A stretch of DNA of 64,000 bases from Palsa-504 sp963742795 (GTDB lineage: Bacteria > Actinomycetota > Actinomycetes > Streptosporangiales > Streptosporangiaceae): assembly GCA_963742795.1 (NCBI GenBank), contig CAVUNL010000009.1, forward strand, positions 62,001-126,000, written 5' to 3'. A program made the translations under genes and the position numbers. This document shows positions 9,307 to 17,378 of the stretch, piece by piece; positions within the stretch are counted from its first letter, which is position 1; every line of letters begins with the position of its first letter. The notes below the pieces were generated by a model that saw only the letters and a program-made list of their open reading frames with translations, ran no database searches and was not told where the DNA came from.

Positions 9307-9626
9307 AGGACCCCACCCTGGTCGCAGCGGGCCTGATCGCCCTGTCCGCCGGCACGTTCGCGTTCCGGTTCGCAGGCCCCGTCCTGCGCCAGCGGATCGC
9401 CTTCCCGCCCCGGGCCGAACGCCTCCTCGAGGTCGCCGCCGTAGTCCTGCTCGCCGCGCTGGTCGCCACCACCGGGCTGACCAAGGGCCACGGCTTCGCC
9501 GGCTTCGCGCGCCCGGCCGGCGTGCTGGTCGGCGGGGTCCTGGCCTGGCGCAAGGCGCCGTTCCTGGTCGTGGTGCTGGCCGCCGCGGCCACCACCGCCG
9601 TGCTGCGCCTGCTCGGGATCCCGTAA
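9303..9626 (+). CDS. azlD: AzlD family exporter subunit
   Basis: A 107-residue hydrophobic protein starting at GTG, overlapping the azlC stop in a GTGA junction, which implies translational coupling. The sequence AGTFAFRFAGPVLRQRI near the N-terminus and three or four predicted helices match AzlD, the small partner of AzlC. It converges with the thiamine-binding gene, whose stop lies 2 bases away. Confidence 0.85.
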   Translation: MKDPTLVAAGLIALSAGTFAFRFAGPVLRQRIAFPPRAERLLEVAAVVLLAALVATTGLTKGHGFAGFARPAGVLVGGVLAWRKAPFLVVVLAAAATTAVLRLLGIP

Positions 9627-9628
9627 GG

Positions 9629-9925
9629 TCAGCCCTCCAGGTACCGCTCGACCGCCTCCACCTTGGCCGTGAGCGCGCCGGTCACGCCGGGCCGCAGGTC
9701 GGCCTTGAGCACCAGGCTGACCCGCGGCGCCCGGGCCGCGACCGCCTCGACCGCCCGCTTGACCACGGCCATGGCCTCGTCCCAGTCCGCCTCGATGGTG
9801 GTGAACATGGCGTCGGTCCGGTTCGGCAGCCCGCTCTCCCGCACCACCCGGACCGCCTCGGCCACCTCCGCGGCGACCCCCTCGCCGACCCCGATCGGCG
9901 TGATCGAAAACGCGACCAGCACCAT
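9629..9925 (-). CDS. MTH1187 family thiamine-binding protein
   Basis: 98 residues of the UPF0045/MTH1187 fold: MVLVAFSITPIGVGEGV at the N-terminus, then RTDAMFTTIEADWDEAM and SLVLKADLRPG. Family members bind thiamine or related hydroxymethylpyrimidine compounds in the cytoplasm. The ATG at 9925 follows AAGGAGG with a short 2-base gap; an upstream extension of the frame would run into the intergenic hairpin repeat and is rejected. It is transcribed away from the ABC-kinase fusion gene. Confidence 0.8.
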   Translation of the reverse strand: MVLVAFSITPIGVGEGVAAEVAEAVRVVRESGLPNRTDAMFTTIEADWDEAMAVVKRAVEAVAARAPRVSLVLKADLRPGVTGALTAKVEAVERYLEG

Positions 9926-9942
9926 AACCTCCTTTATTTCAT

Positions 9943-9967
9943 CCGAACGGACCGTGGTGCGTGCCCC
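9943..9967 (+). repeat. Interspersed hairpin family, copy 1 (right arm only)
   Basis: CCGAACGGACCGTGGTGC followed by GTGCCCC. It matches the right arm and flank of the full palindromes at 23769, 35051 and 50911. No left arm is present here. It lies between two divergent genes. Confidence 0.7.
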
Positions 9968-10044
9968 CGGAACCCCGCACGGTGCGGATGGATGGCACAA
10001 CGTACCAGTTCAAACTTGCGCCCGATTGCTGCCAGAATGGGTTC

Positions 10045-11892
10045 GTGAAAGTAGCTGGTCAAGCTGACGCGCCCCCGCGCGGCGAGGCGGTCCTGCGCGC
10101 CGAGGCGGGACCGCGCCCCGACGCCGGCCATGCCGACGCCGGGCCGCTGCTGACCGTCTCGGGGCTGAGCGTCAGCTTCGGCGGGCTCCGCGCCCTGGAG
10201 GACGTCAACCTCAGCGTGCAGACCGGTGAGTTCGTCGCTCTGGCCGGCGAGAACGGCGCGGGCAAGACCACCCTGGTCCGCTGCATCGCCGGCGAAGTGG
10301 TCCCGGCCAGCGGCGAGGTGTTCTTCGCGGGCCGGCGCATGCCTGCCGACCAGGCCGCGGCGGTCAAGCAGGGGATCGCGGTGGTCTGGCAGGACCTGGC
10401 CCTGTGCGACAACCTGGACGTCGCCGCCAATATCATGCTCGGCCAGGAGCGCCGCCGGCTGCTGCTGTCGGACACCCGTTTCCACATGGCCGCCGCGGAA
10501 CTGCTGGCCTCGCTGCGCATCCCGCTCAGCGACACGACGCGCAACGTCCGCACGCTGCCCGGCGGGCAGCGGCAACTGGTGGCGGTGGCGCGGGCCATGG
10601 GCCGCAAGCCCCGGCTGCTGGCCCTGGACGAGCCGACCGCCTCGCTCGGCGTGAACGAAGCAGCGCAGGTCGAAGAGCTGATCATGAGGCTGCGGCAGCA
10701 GGGCACCACGATCTTGCTGGCCTGCCACGATATCGACCAGATGTTCCGCCTCGCCAACCGCATTGTCGTCCTGCGGCAGGGCCGGATCGTGGGCGAGGTG
10801 CGCACGGCCGATGCCCACCCCGATGACGTGATTGCGCTGATCTCCGGCCGGCAGCCGGTCTCTTCCGCCCGCCAGCAGCTCACCCGGCTGCACGGGCTCA
10901 CCGACCGGCTGGTCTCGGCCGATCCGTCGTCGAGCCTGCCGCTGATCTTGTCCGCGCTCGGCGCGGCCCTCGGCAGCGAGCGGCTGTGCATTCACCTGGC
11001 CACCGACAAGATCCTCTACTGCGCCGCGTCGCTCGGGTTCAAGCCCGGGCAGCTCGACCCGTGGAGCAGGCTGCCGTTCGGGCCTGCGGGCGGCCCGGTG
11101 GGCATGGCCGCGGCGAGCGAAGGCCCGATTATCGCCGACAACGTCCGGATCGGCCTGGCCTCGGGCAGCTTCCGCGACCTGGCCAAGACGGCCAAGGTGG
11201 CCAGCTCGTGGTCGGTCCCGGTGCTCGGGCCCGGCGGGCTGTCCGGCGTGATCACCGTGTTCCGGGCCGAGCACGGCGCGCCGGAGCGCGACGAGCTCGA
11301 CCTCATCACCGTCTACGCGGGCTACGCCGCCAGCGCCATCGAGCGGGATCGGCTGCTCGACCAGGTGACCACGCGGAACCGGGTCCTCGAGACGATCCGC
11401 GAGATGCTGGAGACGCTGGCCGGGCCGGTCCCGGTCGGCGAGGGGCTTTCCATCGCGATCCAGTCGCTGCGCCGCGGCCTGCAGGCCCACGAGGTGGCGC
11501 TGATCACCCAGCCGGCTGGCGCAGGCTCGCTGGCGCGCCTTCGCCGGCCCGCTCGGCACCGACGGGTCATCGGTCACCCCGCCCATGCGCGACATAGCCG
11601 AGACCGCGCTGGCCAGCACGCTCCCCGACGGGGTGGCCCGGCAGCTGCGGAGCAGCCGGCGGCATCGTGTGCGGGCGGTGGCGTTCGTGGCGGCCGGCGG
11701 TCCTACCGTGCTGCTGGCCAGCTGGCGGCGGGTGCCGCCGACCAAGGAGGAGACGGCGCTGCTGGAGGACGCGGCGCACTCCCTCCGGCTGGCGCTCGAG
11801 CGCGAGGAGGCCGCTCACGCCAACCAGGAGGCGGCCGCGCTGCGCCGGTCCCGGGAGCTCCAGCGCGGGTTCCTGTCCCGGCTGAGCCATGA
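10045..11892 (+). CDS. Hybrid ABC-ATPase/GAF/histidine kinase, N-terminal part (frameshifted gene)
   Basis: One polypeptide joins a sugar-type ABC ATPase to sensor modules. The ABC domain has Walker A GENGAGKTT, signature LPGGQRQLVAVARAMG, Walker B LLALDEPTA and switch ACHDID, resembling single-domain RbsA/XylG/FrcA ATPases. A GAF domain follows (about 10,900-11,350), then the start of a second GAF (from about 11,390). The frame is lost near 11,537-11,545; codons after that to 11892 are out of frame. The frame opens at 9961, but the GTG at 10045, preceded by CAGAAT seven bases upstream and TTCAAA at the -35 position, suits a leaderless start; this is uncertain. It is not clear whether the ATPase energises transport or works only as a sensor. 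Confidence 0.75.
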   Translation: MKVAGQADAPPRGEAVLRAEAGPRPDAGHADAGPLLTVSGLSVSFGGLRALEDVNLSVQTGEFVALAGENGAGKTTLVRCIAGEVVPASGEVFFAGRRMPADQAAAVKQGIAVVWQDLALCDNLDVAANIMLGQERRRLLLSDTRFHMAAAELLASLRIPLSDTTRNVRTLPGGQRQLVAVARAMGRKPRLLALDEPTASLGVNEAAQVEELIMRLRQQGTTILLACHDIDQMFRLANRIVVLRQGRIVGEVRTADAHPDDVIALISGRQPVSSARQQLTRLHGLTDRLVSADPSSSLPLILSALGAALGSERLCIHLATDKILYCAASLGFKPGQLDPWSRLPFGPAGGPVGMAAASEGPIIADNVRIGLASGSFRDLAKTAKVASSWSVPVLGPGGLSGVITVFRAEHGAPERDELDLITVYAGYAASAIERDRLLDQVTTRNRVLETIREMLETLAGPVPVGEGLSIAIQSLRRGLQAHEVALITQPAGAGSLARLRRPARHRRVIGHPAHARHSRDRAGQHAPRRGGPAAAEQPAASCAGGGVRGGRRSYRAAGQLAAGAADQGGDGAAGGRGALPPAGARARGGRSRQPGGGRAAPVPGAPARVPVPAEP

Positions 11893-12613
11893 GCTGCGGA
11901 CCCCGCTGACGGCCATCAGGGGCTACGCGTCCAGCCTGATGCAGCCCGACGTGACCTGGGACCGCGAGTCCCAGCAGCGTTTCCTCGACCGGATCGCCGC
12001 GGAGTCGGCCCGCCTCGGCCGCCTGGTCGATGACCTGCTCGACTTCTCCGCGATCGAGTCGGGCATCATGCGCCTGCAGTGGGACTGGTGCGACATCCGG
12101 CTGGTGGTCGAGGCCGCGATCGCCTGCCTGCCGCCGGCGAGCGCCGCGTCGGTCGCACTGACCTGCGACGCCAGCCTGCCCGTGGTGTGGGCCGACCACG
12201 ACCGGATGGAGCAGGTCTTCGTGAACCTGCTGAACAACGCGCTCCGCCACAACCCGCCGGGCACCCGGGTACGCGTGACCGCGGACCACCGGATGTCCGA
12301 GGTGGTGATCAGCGTCCTGGACGATGGCGTCGGCATGGCGCCGGAACTGGCGGCCACCCCGTTCGAACCCGCCCCCCGCCCCCCCGCCATCCCGGGCAAC
12401 GGCAACAGCAACGGCAACGGCCACCGCAAGAGCGCAGGCACGGGCCTCGGCCTGTCCATCGCCAAAGGGATCGTGCAGGCTCACGGCGGCCGGATCGAGC
12501 TGACCCCGCTGCCCAAGGGCACCTGCTTCCAGGTCCACCTGCCGGTCGAGGCCGAGGTCGACGCGGGCCGGATGGCCGCGAACCGAAGGGACCACGACGG
12601 TGACGATGACTGA
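11585..12613 (+). CDS. Hybrid ABC-ATPase/GAF/histidine kinase, C-terminal kinase part
   Basis: This part continues the same gene. The frame upstream of the ATG at 11585 reads FAGPLGTDGSS back to the shift near 11,540, completing the second GAF. Next come a coiled-coil stretch, the HisKA H-box LSHELRTPLTAIRGY, the N-box NNALRHN, a G1 box DDGVGM and the G2 box GTGLGLSIAKG of the HATPase domain. A low-complexity insert (GNGNSNGNG) lies between the G1 and G2 boxes. No membrane segment is seen, so it is a soluble kinase, probably brought to the membrane by its ATPase domain or the transporter. Its end overlaps the response regulator start by 14 bases. Confidence 0.8.
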   Translation: MRDIAETALASTLPDGVARQLRSSRRHRVRAVAFVAAGGPTVLLASWRRVPPTKEETALLEDAAHSLRLALEREEAAHANQEAAALRRSRELQRGFLSRLSHELRTPLTAIRGYASSLMQPDVTWDRESQQRFLDRIAAESARLGRLVDDLLDFSAIESGIMRLQWDWCDIRLVVEAAIACLPPASAASVALTCDASLPVVWADHDRMEQVFVNLLNNALRHNPPGTRVRVTADHRMSEVVISVLDDGVGMAPELAATPFEPAPRPPAIPGNGNSNGNGHRKSAGTGLGLSIAKGIVQAHGGRIELTPLPKGTCFQVHLPVEAEVDAGRMAANRRDHDGDDD

Positions 12614-13313
12614 GGACACGCGCAAGACCTGCGCCCTGGTGGTGGAGGACGACCCCAACATCGTCGACCTGATCCGGTCCAACCTCGCCGTGCGCGGCTT
12701 TGACACCATCGTCAGCGTGGATGGCATGCGCGCGCTGCAGCTGCTCGAGACCGAAGACCCGGACATCGTGCTCCTCGACCTGATGCTGCCCGAGGCCGAC
12801 GGCTTCGAGCTGTGCCGCCAGATCCGCGAGCGCTCCCCGGTCGCGATCATCGTGGTCTCGGCCCGCGGCGGCGAGCGGGACAAGGTGACCGCCCTGCACA
12901 TGGGCGCGGACGACTACATGACCAAGCCGTTCAGCATCGAGGAGCTGCTGGCCCGCATCGCCGCGACGCTGCGCCGGACGCGGCCCGCCGCGCCCACCGA
13001 GCAGCAGGCGCCCCCGGTCATCGTGGTCGGCGACATAGTCATCGACCTGGCCCTGCAGCAGGTCCGGCGCAACGGGCAGCCGGTGCACCTGACCCCGACC
13101 GAGTTCGCCCTGCTGCGCGAGCTCGCCGTCAACCGGGGCAAGCTGCTCACCCACGCCCACCTGCTGCGCCGGGTCTGGGGCCACGGCTACGAGACCGAGA
13201 CCGAGTACCTGCGCGTCTACGTCCGGCGGCTGCGCGCCAAGCTCGAGGCGGACGACAGCGCCCCGCTCATCCTCACTCAGCCGCGGGCCGGCTATCGCCT
13301 GGCCCCCGAGTAA
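12600..13313 (+). CDS. OmpR/PhoB-family response regulator
   Basis: 237 residues. The receiver domain shows VVEDDPN, the phosphoacceptor Asp60 in IVLLDLMLPEADGF, and the switch Lys in MTKPF. A C-terminal winged helix (LTPTEFALLRELAVN, YLRVYVRRLRAKLE, RAGYRL) is of the PhoB/KdpE type. It is the cognate partner of the preceding kinase by overlap and order. Direct repeats with 11-base spacing just downstream, in front of the sugar-binding protein gene, are of the form bound by this DNA-binding domain class. Confidence 0.9.
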   Translation: MTMTEDTRKTCALVVEDDPNIVDLIRSNLAVRGFDTIVSVDGMRALQLLETEDPDIVLLDLMLPEADGFELCRQIRERSPVAIIVVSARGGERDKVTALHMGADDYMTKPFSIEELLARIAATLRRTRPAAPTEQQAPPVIVVGDIVIDLALQQVRRNGQPVHLTPTEFALLRELAVNRGKLLTHAHLLRRVWGHGYETETEYLRVYVRRLRAKLEADDSAPLILTQPRAGYRLAPE

Positions 13314-13330
13314 CCTGAATCGCAATTTCA

Positions 13331-13363
13331 GGTCACACTCGGATCACAATTCCGTCACGCCTG
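13331..13363 (+). promoter_or_regulatory. Three tandem 11-bp direct repeats, probable PhoB-type operator
   Basis: GGTCACACTCG, GATCACAATTC and CGTCACGCCTG are contiguous, each 11 bases, sharing (G/C)(G/A)TCAC at positions 1-6. OmpR/PhoB-type regulators bind such head-to-tail repeats at 11-base spacing. The first repeat overlaps the right arm of an inverted repeat, ACCTGAA/TTCAGGT (13313-13333), that begins at the stop codon of the regulator gene. Confidence 0.55.
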
Positions 13364-13369
13364 AACTGC

Positions 13370-13422
13370 CTGTTAACGGTATCTTCACGGGCCGGTGTCG
13401 ATGTTAAGGCCATGTTAATTCC
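13370..13422 (+). promoter_or_regulatory. TGTTAA boxes, second direct-repeat set upstream of the sugar-binding gene
   Basis: CTGTTAACGGT (13370-13380) is followed by two contiguous 11-base units, ATGTTAAGGCC (13401-13411) and ATGTTAATTCC (13412-13422). The set is in helical phase with the upstream GTCAC repeats and may be further regulator sites or part of the promoter. Confidence 0.45.
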
Positions 13423-13570
13423 GGGAACTCTATCGTGACACTAAAGACGCTACACTGCAGTCGTTCGACATCATCACCGGGCGGATTGCCGCACGTCGAC
13501 GGACGTTCTGCTGACGGGAGGACTTTCGGTCCTGGATGTCTGATGTCGAATGAACTAACTTCTCTCCGAA

Positions 13571-13597
13571 GGGACACCGGTGCTGCGCTGGTGTCCC
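13571..13597 (+). other. Leader hairpin upstream of the sugar-binding protein gene
   Basis: GGGACACC and GGTGTCCC pair perfectly around an 11-base loop, 42 bases before the start codon. It could stabilise or regulate the mRNA; there is no T-run, so a simple terminator is unlikely. No known riboswitch pattern was recognised in the 13423-13640 leader. Confidence 0.4.
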
Positions 13598-13639
13598 GGT
13601 CGGCTTATTCCGGTACTTTCGGGCGAAAGGGTGTGGGGA

Positions 13640-14989
13640 ATGCGAGTGAGTAACAGAAGTGAGGGAGGTCGGTACTCCCGTACGCAAGGCGACGGCACGT
13701 TCCGGCGCTTCCCTAGAGTGGGTTGGGTGGCCGCGGCAGCGGCCCTTGCCCTGATGGCTGCGGGCTGTTCGTCCTCGTCGAGCTCGTCGTCCTCGTCGAG
13801 CTCCTCGGGCTCGGCGTCGGCGACCGGCTCGGCGACCGGCTCGGCCACGGTTCCACCGGTGAGCATCAGCTCCTTCACCGTTAACATCGCGCCGACGATG
13901 TCCCAGTTCAAGGCGCTGGCCGCGGCCGGGACCAAGGGAGCCAACAGCCTGCAGGTGGGGGTAGTCCTGCCCGACACCACATCGTCGACGCGGTGGGTCG
14001 ACTTCGACCAGCCGTACCTGAAGCAAGCCTTCACCGCCGCCGGGTATACCTCGGCGGAGTTCCGCATCGACAACGCGCAGGGAAGCGACGCGACCCAGCT
14101 GAGCGACGCCACCGCCGACATCAACCTGGGTGCCAAGATCCTGATCGTGTGCCCGCTCGATGGCCCGACTGGCGTCGCGATCGCGAAGCTCGCCGAGCAA
14201 AAGGGCGTCACCCTGATCGCCTACGACCGCGCCATCTTCGAAGGCACGAAGACCTACTACGTCAGCTTCGACAACGAGCACGTGGGTGAGCTGATCGGCC
14301 AGGGCTTCAACGCGTGCGTCCAGTCCTGGGCAATCAAGAGCCCCAAGGTCTTCGTCTTGAATGGCGGCGAGGACACCGACCCCAACGCCATCTCCTTTGC
14401 CTCGGGTTACAACAAGGTGGTCTGGGGCCAGTCGGCCAAGACCGTCGCCGCGGGCACGAAGAACAGCCAAGGCGACACGCTGGTTGGCGAGAACTTCGCC
14501 CCTAAGTGGGACAACACCCAGGGCGGCACCATCTTCCAGCAGGAGTTCACCTCTCACCCGCAGATCAACGCCACCATCGAGGCCAATGACGGGCTCGCCA
14601 ACGCGGTGATCACCGACCTCAAGACGTCCGGGGTCAAGCCCAAGTCGGTGCCGACCACCGGGCAGGACGCCACGGCCCAGGGCATGGCCTGGATCCTCCA
14701 GGGCTACCAGTGCGGCTCCGTGTACAAGGCCGTCTACAAGGAGGCCCAGGACTCCGTGGCCATGGCCACGATCCTGCTGGCCGGCGCCACGCCGCCGTCG
14801 TCTCTGCTGAACGGTACGACGGTCGACCCGGCCAACTCGAGCATCACCGAGCCGGCGTCCCTGCTGACCCCGGTATGGGTGACCGCGGCCAACATGCAGT
14901 CGACAGTCGTCGCGGACGGCTTCGACACGGCCTCGCAGATCTGCACGATTGCGGGTCAGGCCGCCTGCAGCGCGGCTGGCATCCATTGA
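13640..14989 (+). CDS. Substrate-binding lipoprotein of a simple-sugar ABC transporter
   Basis: 449 residues. The N-terminus has a twin-basic stretch (RRFPR), a hydrophobic core (AAAAALALMAAGC) and a lipobox Cys, followed by a poly-Ser linker. The body is a periplasmic-binding fold of the ribose/xylose type (QVGVVLPDTTSS, ILIVCPLDGPTGVAIAKLA, VFVLNGGEDTDPNA, VPTTGQDATAQGMAWI). The ATG at 13640 lies after GGTGTGGGGA; upstream in-frame codons are rejected as leader. The protein would capture a sugar outside the membrane and deliver it to the two permeases downstream. The substrate is not determinable. Confidence 0.85.
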   Translation: MRVSNRSEGGRYSRTQGDGTFRRFPRVGWVAAAAALALMAAGCSSSSSSSSSSSSSGSASATGSATGSATVPPVSISSFTVNIAPTMSQFKALAAAGTKGANSLQVGVVLPDTTSSTRWVDFDQPYLKQAFTAAGYTSAEFRIDNAQGSDATQLSDATADINLGAKILIVCPLDGPTGVAIAKLAEQKGVTLIAYDRAIFEGTKTYYVSFDNEHVGELIGQGFNACVQSWAIKSPKVFVLNGGEDTDPNAISFASGYNKVVWGQSAKTVAAGTKNSQGDTLVGENFAPKWDNTQGGTIFQQEFTSHPQINATIEANDGLANAVITDLKTSGVKPKSVPTTGQDATAQGMAWILQGYQCGSVYKAVYKEAQDSVAMATILLAGATPPSSLLNGTTVDPANSSITEPASLLTPVWVTAANMQSTVVADGFDTASQICTIAGQAACSAAGIH

Positions 14990-15000
14990 TCAGCTGACCC

Positions 15001-15034
15001 GGGGAACCTCGGCGGATCCTCGTCGAGGTTCCCC
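15001..15034 (+). terminator. Intercistronic hairpin 1
   Basis: GGGGAACCTCG pairs perfectly with CGAGGTTCCCC around 12 bases, just after the binding-protein gene. There is no T-run. Together with the next hairpin it probably protects the 3' end of the upstream message or limits read-through. Confidence 0.5.
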
Positions 15035-15037
15035 GCA

Positions 15038-15082
15038 GCCGGGATTGGCGGACCCGCCATCAGGCGGTCCGCCAATCCCGGC
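15038..15082 (+). terminator. Intercistronic hairpin 2, 17-bp stem
   Basis: Arms 15038-15054 and 15066-15082 (GCCGGGATTGGCGGACC and its complement) pair perfectly over 17 bases around an 11-base loop, 3 bases after hairpin 1. A partial terminator or RNA stabiliser between the binding protein and the ATPase gene would explain a higher level of binding protein. Confidence 0.5.
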
Positions 15083-15130
15083 CTCATGAGATAGTTGTGC
15101 CTCGGGCAAGACTACTGACGGGTATTCAAG

Positions 15131-15958
15131 ATGACTGAGGTGAACGAGGCCCCGGAAAGCGCGAGCAGCGGCGGGGACGGGGCGGAACCCCTACTGAAGC
15201 TGCGGGGTATCGACAAGCACTTCGGGCCGGTGCAGGCGCTCTACGGGGTGGACCTGGACCTGCCCGCGGGCCAGGTGACTGGCCTGTGCGGGGACAACGG
15301 TGCCGGGAAGTCGGTGCTCACCCGCACTATCGCCGGCGTGCACCAGCCGGACCATGGCCAGATCTTCTTCGAGGGGCGACCGGTACACATTCGGAGCGCC
15401 CGGGACGCCTCCGCGCTGGGGATCGAGACCGTCTACCAGGACCTGGCGCTGGCCGACAACCTGGACATCGTCCAGAACATGTTCCTCGGCCGGGAAACTC
15501 TGCGCCACGGCCTGCTCGACGAGGACTCGATGGAACTGAAGGCGGCCGAGACCCTGAGCACCCTCCGGGTGACCACGGTGCGCTCGATCCGGCAGCCAGT
15601 GGCCTCGCTGTCGGGAGGTCAGCGGCAGTCGGTGGCGGTCGCCAAGGCGGTAATGTGGAATTCCAAGCTGGTGCTGCTGGATGAGCCCACCGCCGCCCTC
15701 GGGGTGGTGCAGACCCAGTCAGTGCTGGCCCTGATCGAACGGCTCCGCGACCGCGGGCTGGCGGTGATGGTGATCTCCCACAACCTGAACGACGTGTTCG
15801 AGGTAGCGGACCGGATCGCGGTGCTGTACCTGGGGCGGATGGTGGCCCAGGGGCCGGCCAGGGACTTCGACCGGCAGAGCGTGGTGGAGTACATGACGAC
15901 GGGTGGCTCCAACGGGCGGCCCTCCGAGCCTGCCCGATCCGCCAGTGGCGGGGGCTGA
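15131..15958 (+). CDS. Sugar ABC transporter ATP-binding protein
   Basis: 275 residues, a single ABC domain: Walker A GDNGAGKSVL, signature SLSGGQRQSVAVAKAV, Walker B LVLLDEPTA and switch VISHNLND. Most sugar importers with this permease type use a double ABC protein; single-domain forms like FrcA also exist. It would energise the two permeases encoded next. It is clearly related to the ABC domain of the upstream kinase fusion (shared pattern VYQDLALADNLD versus VWQDLALCDNLD), which suggests duplication and domain capture. Confidence 0.9.
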   Translation: MTEVNEAPESASSGGDGAEPLLKLRGIDKHFGPVQALYGVDLDLPAGQVTGLCGDNGAGKSVLTRTIAGVHQPDHGQIFFEGRPVHIRSARDASALGIETVYQDLALADNLDIVQNMFLGRETLRHGLLDEDSMELKAAETLSTLRVTTVRSIRQPVASLSGGQRQSVAVAKAVMWNSKLVLLDEPTAALGVVQTQSVLALIERLRDRGLAVMVISHNLNDVFEVADRIAVLYLGRMVAQGPARDFDRQSVVEYMTTGGSNGRPSEPARSASGGG

Positions 15959-15986
15959 GCCCGTGGGCCCGGATCGGGAAGTCCCC

Positions 15987-17345
15987 GTGACCGCGGACCC
16001 CGGCGAGACCAGGGCCGGCGTGACGGATGTCACGACGGTGGCCGACCTCACGGCCGCCCCCGAGGCCGCAGCCGACGTCCCACCGGAGCTCGTCGCCCAG
16101 TCGCTGAGCCAGTACCTCCGGGCCTGGTGGCTCAAGGTCCGCAGCGGCGACAGCGGTGTCCTGCCCGTGCTCCTGGCCATGGTGTTGGTCGCCGTCACCT
16201 TCCAGATCATCACCCCCGAGCACTCCTTCCTGCGGCCGAGCAACCTCGTGTATATATTCGGGCTGAGTACCGTGTACATGGTGCTGGCGATAGCTGAGAC
16301 AGTGGTCCTGCTCCTCGCAGAGATCGACCTCTCGGTCGGCGCGGTCGCGCTGATCGGCGGAGTGATCGCCTTCAAGCTGGTGCAACAGCCCGGGGCAGGC
16401 TGGCCGTGGTGGGCAGCCATACTGGCGGCGCTCGTCTCCTGCGGCGTGTTCGGCTCCCTTGCGGGGACGCTGGTTGCCCGGCTCAAGATCCCGTCCTTCG
16501 TTGTGACCCTGGCCGGGTTCCTTCTTTTCTCGGGAATCCTCATCGTCGTCCTCGGCGGCGCCGACGGCTCCGTGAACCTCGACACGTCCGAGTTCAACCA
16601 GCGCGTCATCTATGACCTGGTCCAGGGGGTGATCCCCCCGGTTGCCAGCTGGATACTTCTGGCGGTGCTGGTCGGGGCCGTCGGCACGGCCCAGTGGCTG
16701 CGCGCGGCCAGGAGGCGACGCCAAGGCCTGGTGGCTCCCCCGAAGAGCGTGACAGCAATCAGAATCGCCCTGCTGGCGCTCGTCGGGGTAGCTGTGGTGG
16801 CTGTCTGCAATGTCAACCGCGGAACCGCCCTCAAGACGGTGCAGGGAGTTCCGTGGGTGATCCCGATCGTCCTCGTCGTGCTCGGCATCTGGACGCTCGT
16901 GCTCGGGCGAACCCGCTTCGGCCGCTACCTCTATGCCATCGGCGGCAACCCCGAGGCGGCCCGCCGCGCCGGCGTCAGCCTCGCCGGCATCCGCACCTGG
17001 GCGTTCGCGTTGTGCTCGGCGACCGCCGGACTCGGCGGCATCCTGCTCGGTTCCTTCTTCTTCGGTGAGTACAGCACCAATACGGCAGACCCCGGTCAGC
17101 TCGTCCTGTACACCGTCGCTGCCGCCGTCATCGGCGGGGTCAGCCTCTTCGGCGGCCGGGGTAAGGCCATCCACGGTGTTCTCGGCGGCCTGCTCATCGG
17201 CGGCATCGCCTACGGCGTGTCTCTGCTCAACTTGGGTACCCTGTCTACGCCGTTGCAATACATCCTGCCGGGCGCCGTGCTGCTAGTCGCGGTGGGCATT
17301 GACGTACTGTCACGGCGCGGGACCGGGGGCACGCACAGTGTCTGA
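15987..17345 (+). CDS. Sugar ABC transporter permease 1
   Basis: About 450 residues, BPD_transp_2/XylH type, with the conserved loop GRYLYAIGGNPEAARRAGVSLAGIR and a C-terminal GGVSLFGGRGKAIHGVLGG. An acidic N-terminal extension (DVPPELVAQSLSQYLRAWW) precedes the membrane helices. The GTG at 15987 (VTADPGE) aligns with the start of permease 2; the GTG at 15963 is an alternative. It follows the ATPase closely and is a paralogue of the next gene. Confidence 0.85.
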   Translation: MTADPGETRAGVTDVTTVADLTAAPEAAADVPPELVAQSLSQYLRAWWLKVRSGDSGVLPVLLAMVLVAVTFQIITPEHSFLRPSNLVYIFGLSTVYMVLAIAETVVLLLAEIDLSVGAVALIGGVIAFKLVQQPGAGWPWWAAILAALVSCGVFGSLAGTLVARLKIPSFVVTLAGFLLFSGILIVVLGGADGSVNLDTSEFNQRVIYDLVQGVIPPVASWILLAVLVGAVGTAQWLRAARRRRQGLVAPPKSVTAIRIALLALVGVAVVAVCNVNRGTALKTVQGVPWVIPIVLVVLGIWTLVLGRTRFGRYLYAIGGNPEAARRAGVSLAGIRTWAFALCSATAGLGGILLGSFFFGEYSTNTADPGQLVLYTVAAAVIGGVSLFGGRGKAIHGVLGGLLIGGIAYGVSLLNLGTLSTPLQYILPGAVLLVAVGIDVLSRRGTGGTHSV

Positions 17346-17378
17346 CCGCGCGTGGGAGACAAGCATGAGGAAATCACT

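Noticed and set aside
9934..11745. 603-codon minus-strand reading antisense to the ABC-kinase fusion
   Set aside because: The plus strand carries all ABC and kinase motifs; the minus reading is low-complexity.
15327..17258. 643-codon minus-strand reading across the ATPase and permease genes
   Set aside because: Antisense to conserved transporter genes; no recognisable domain.
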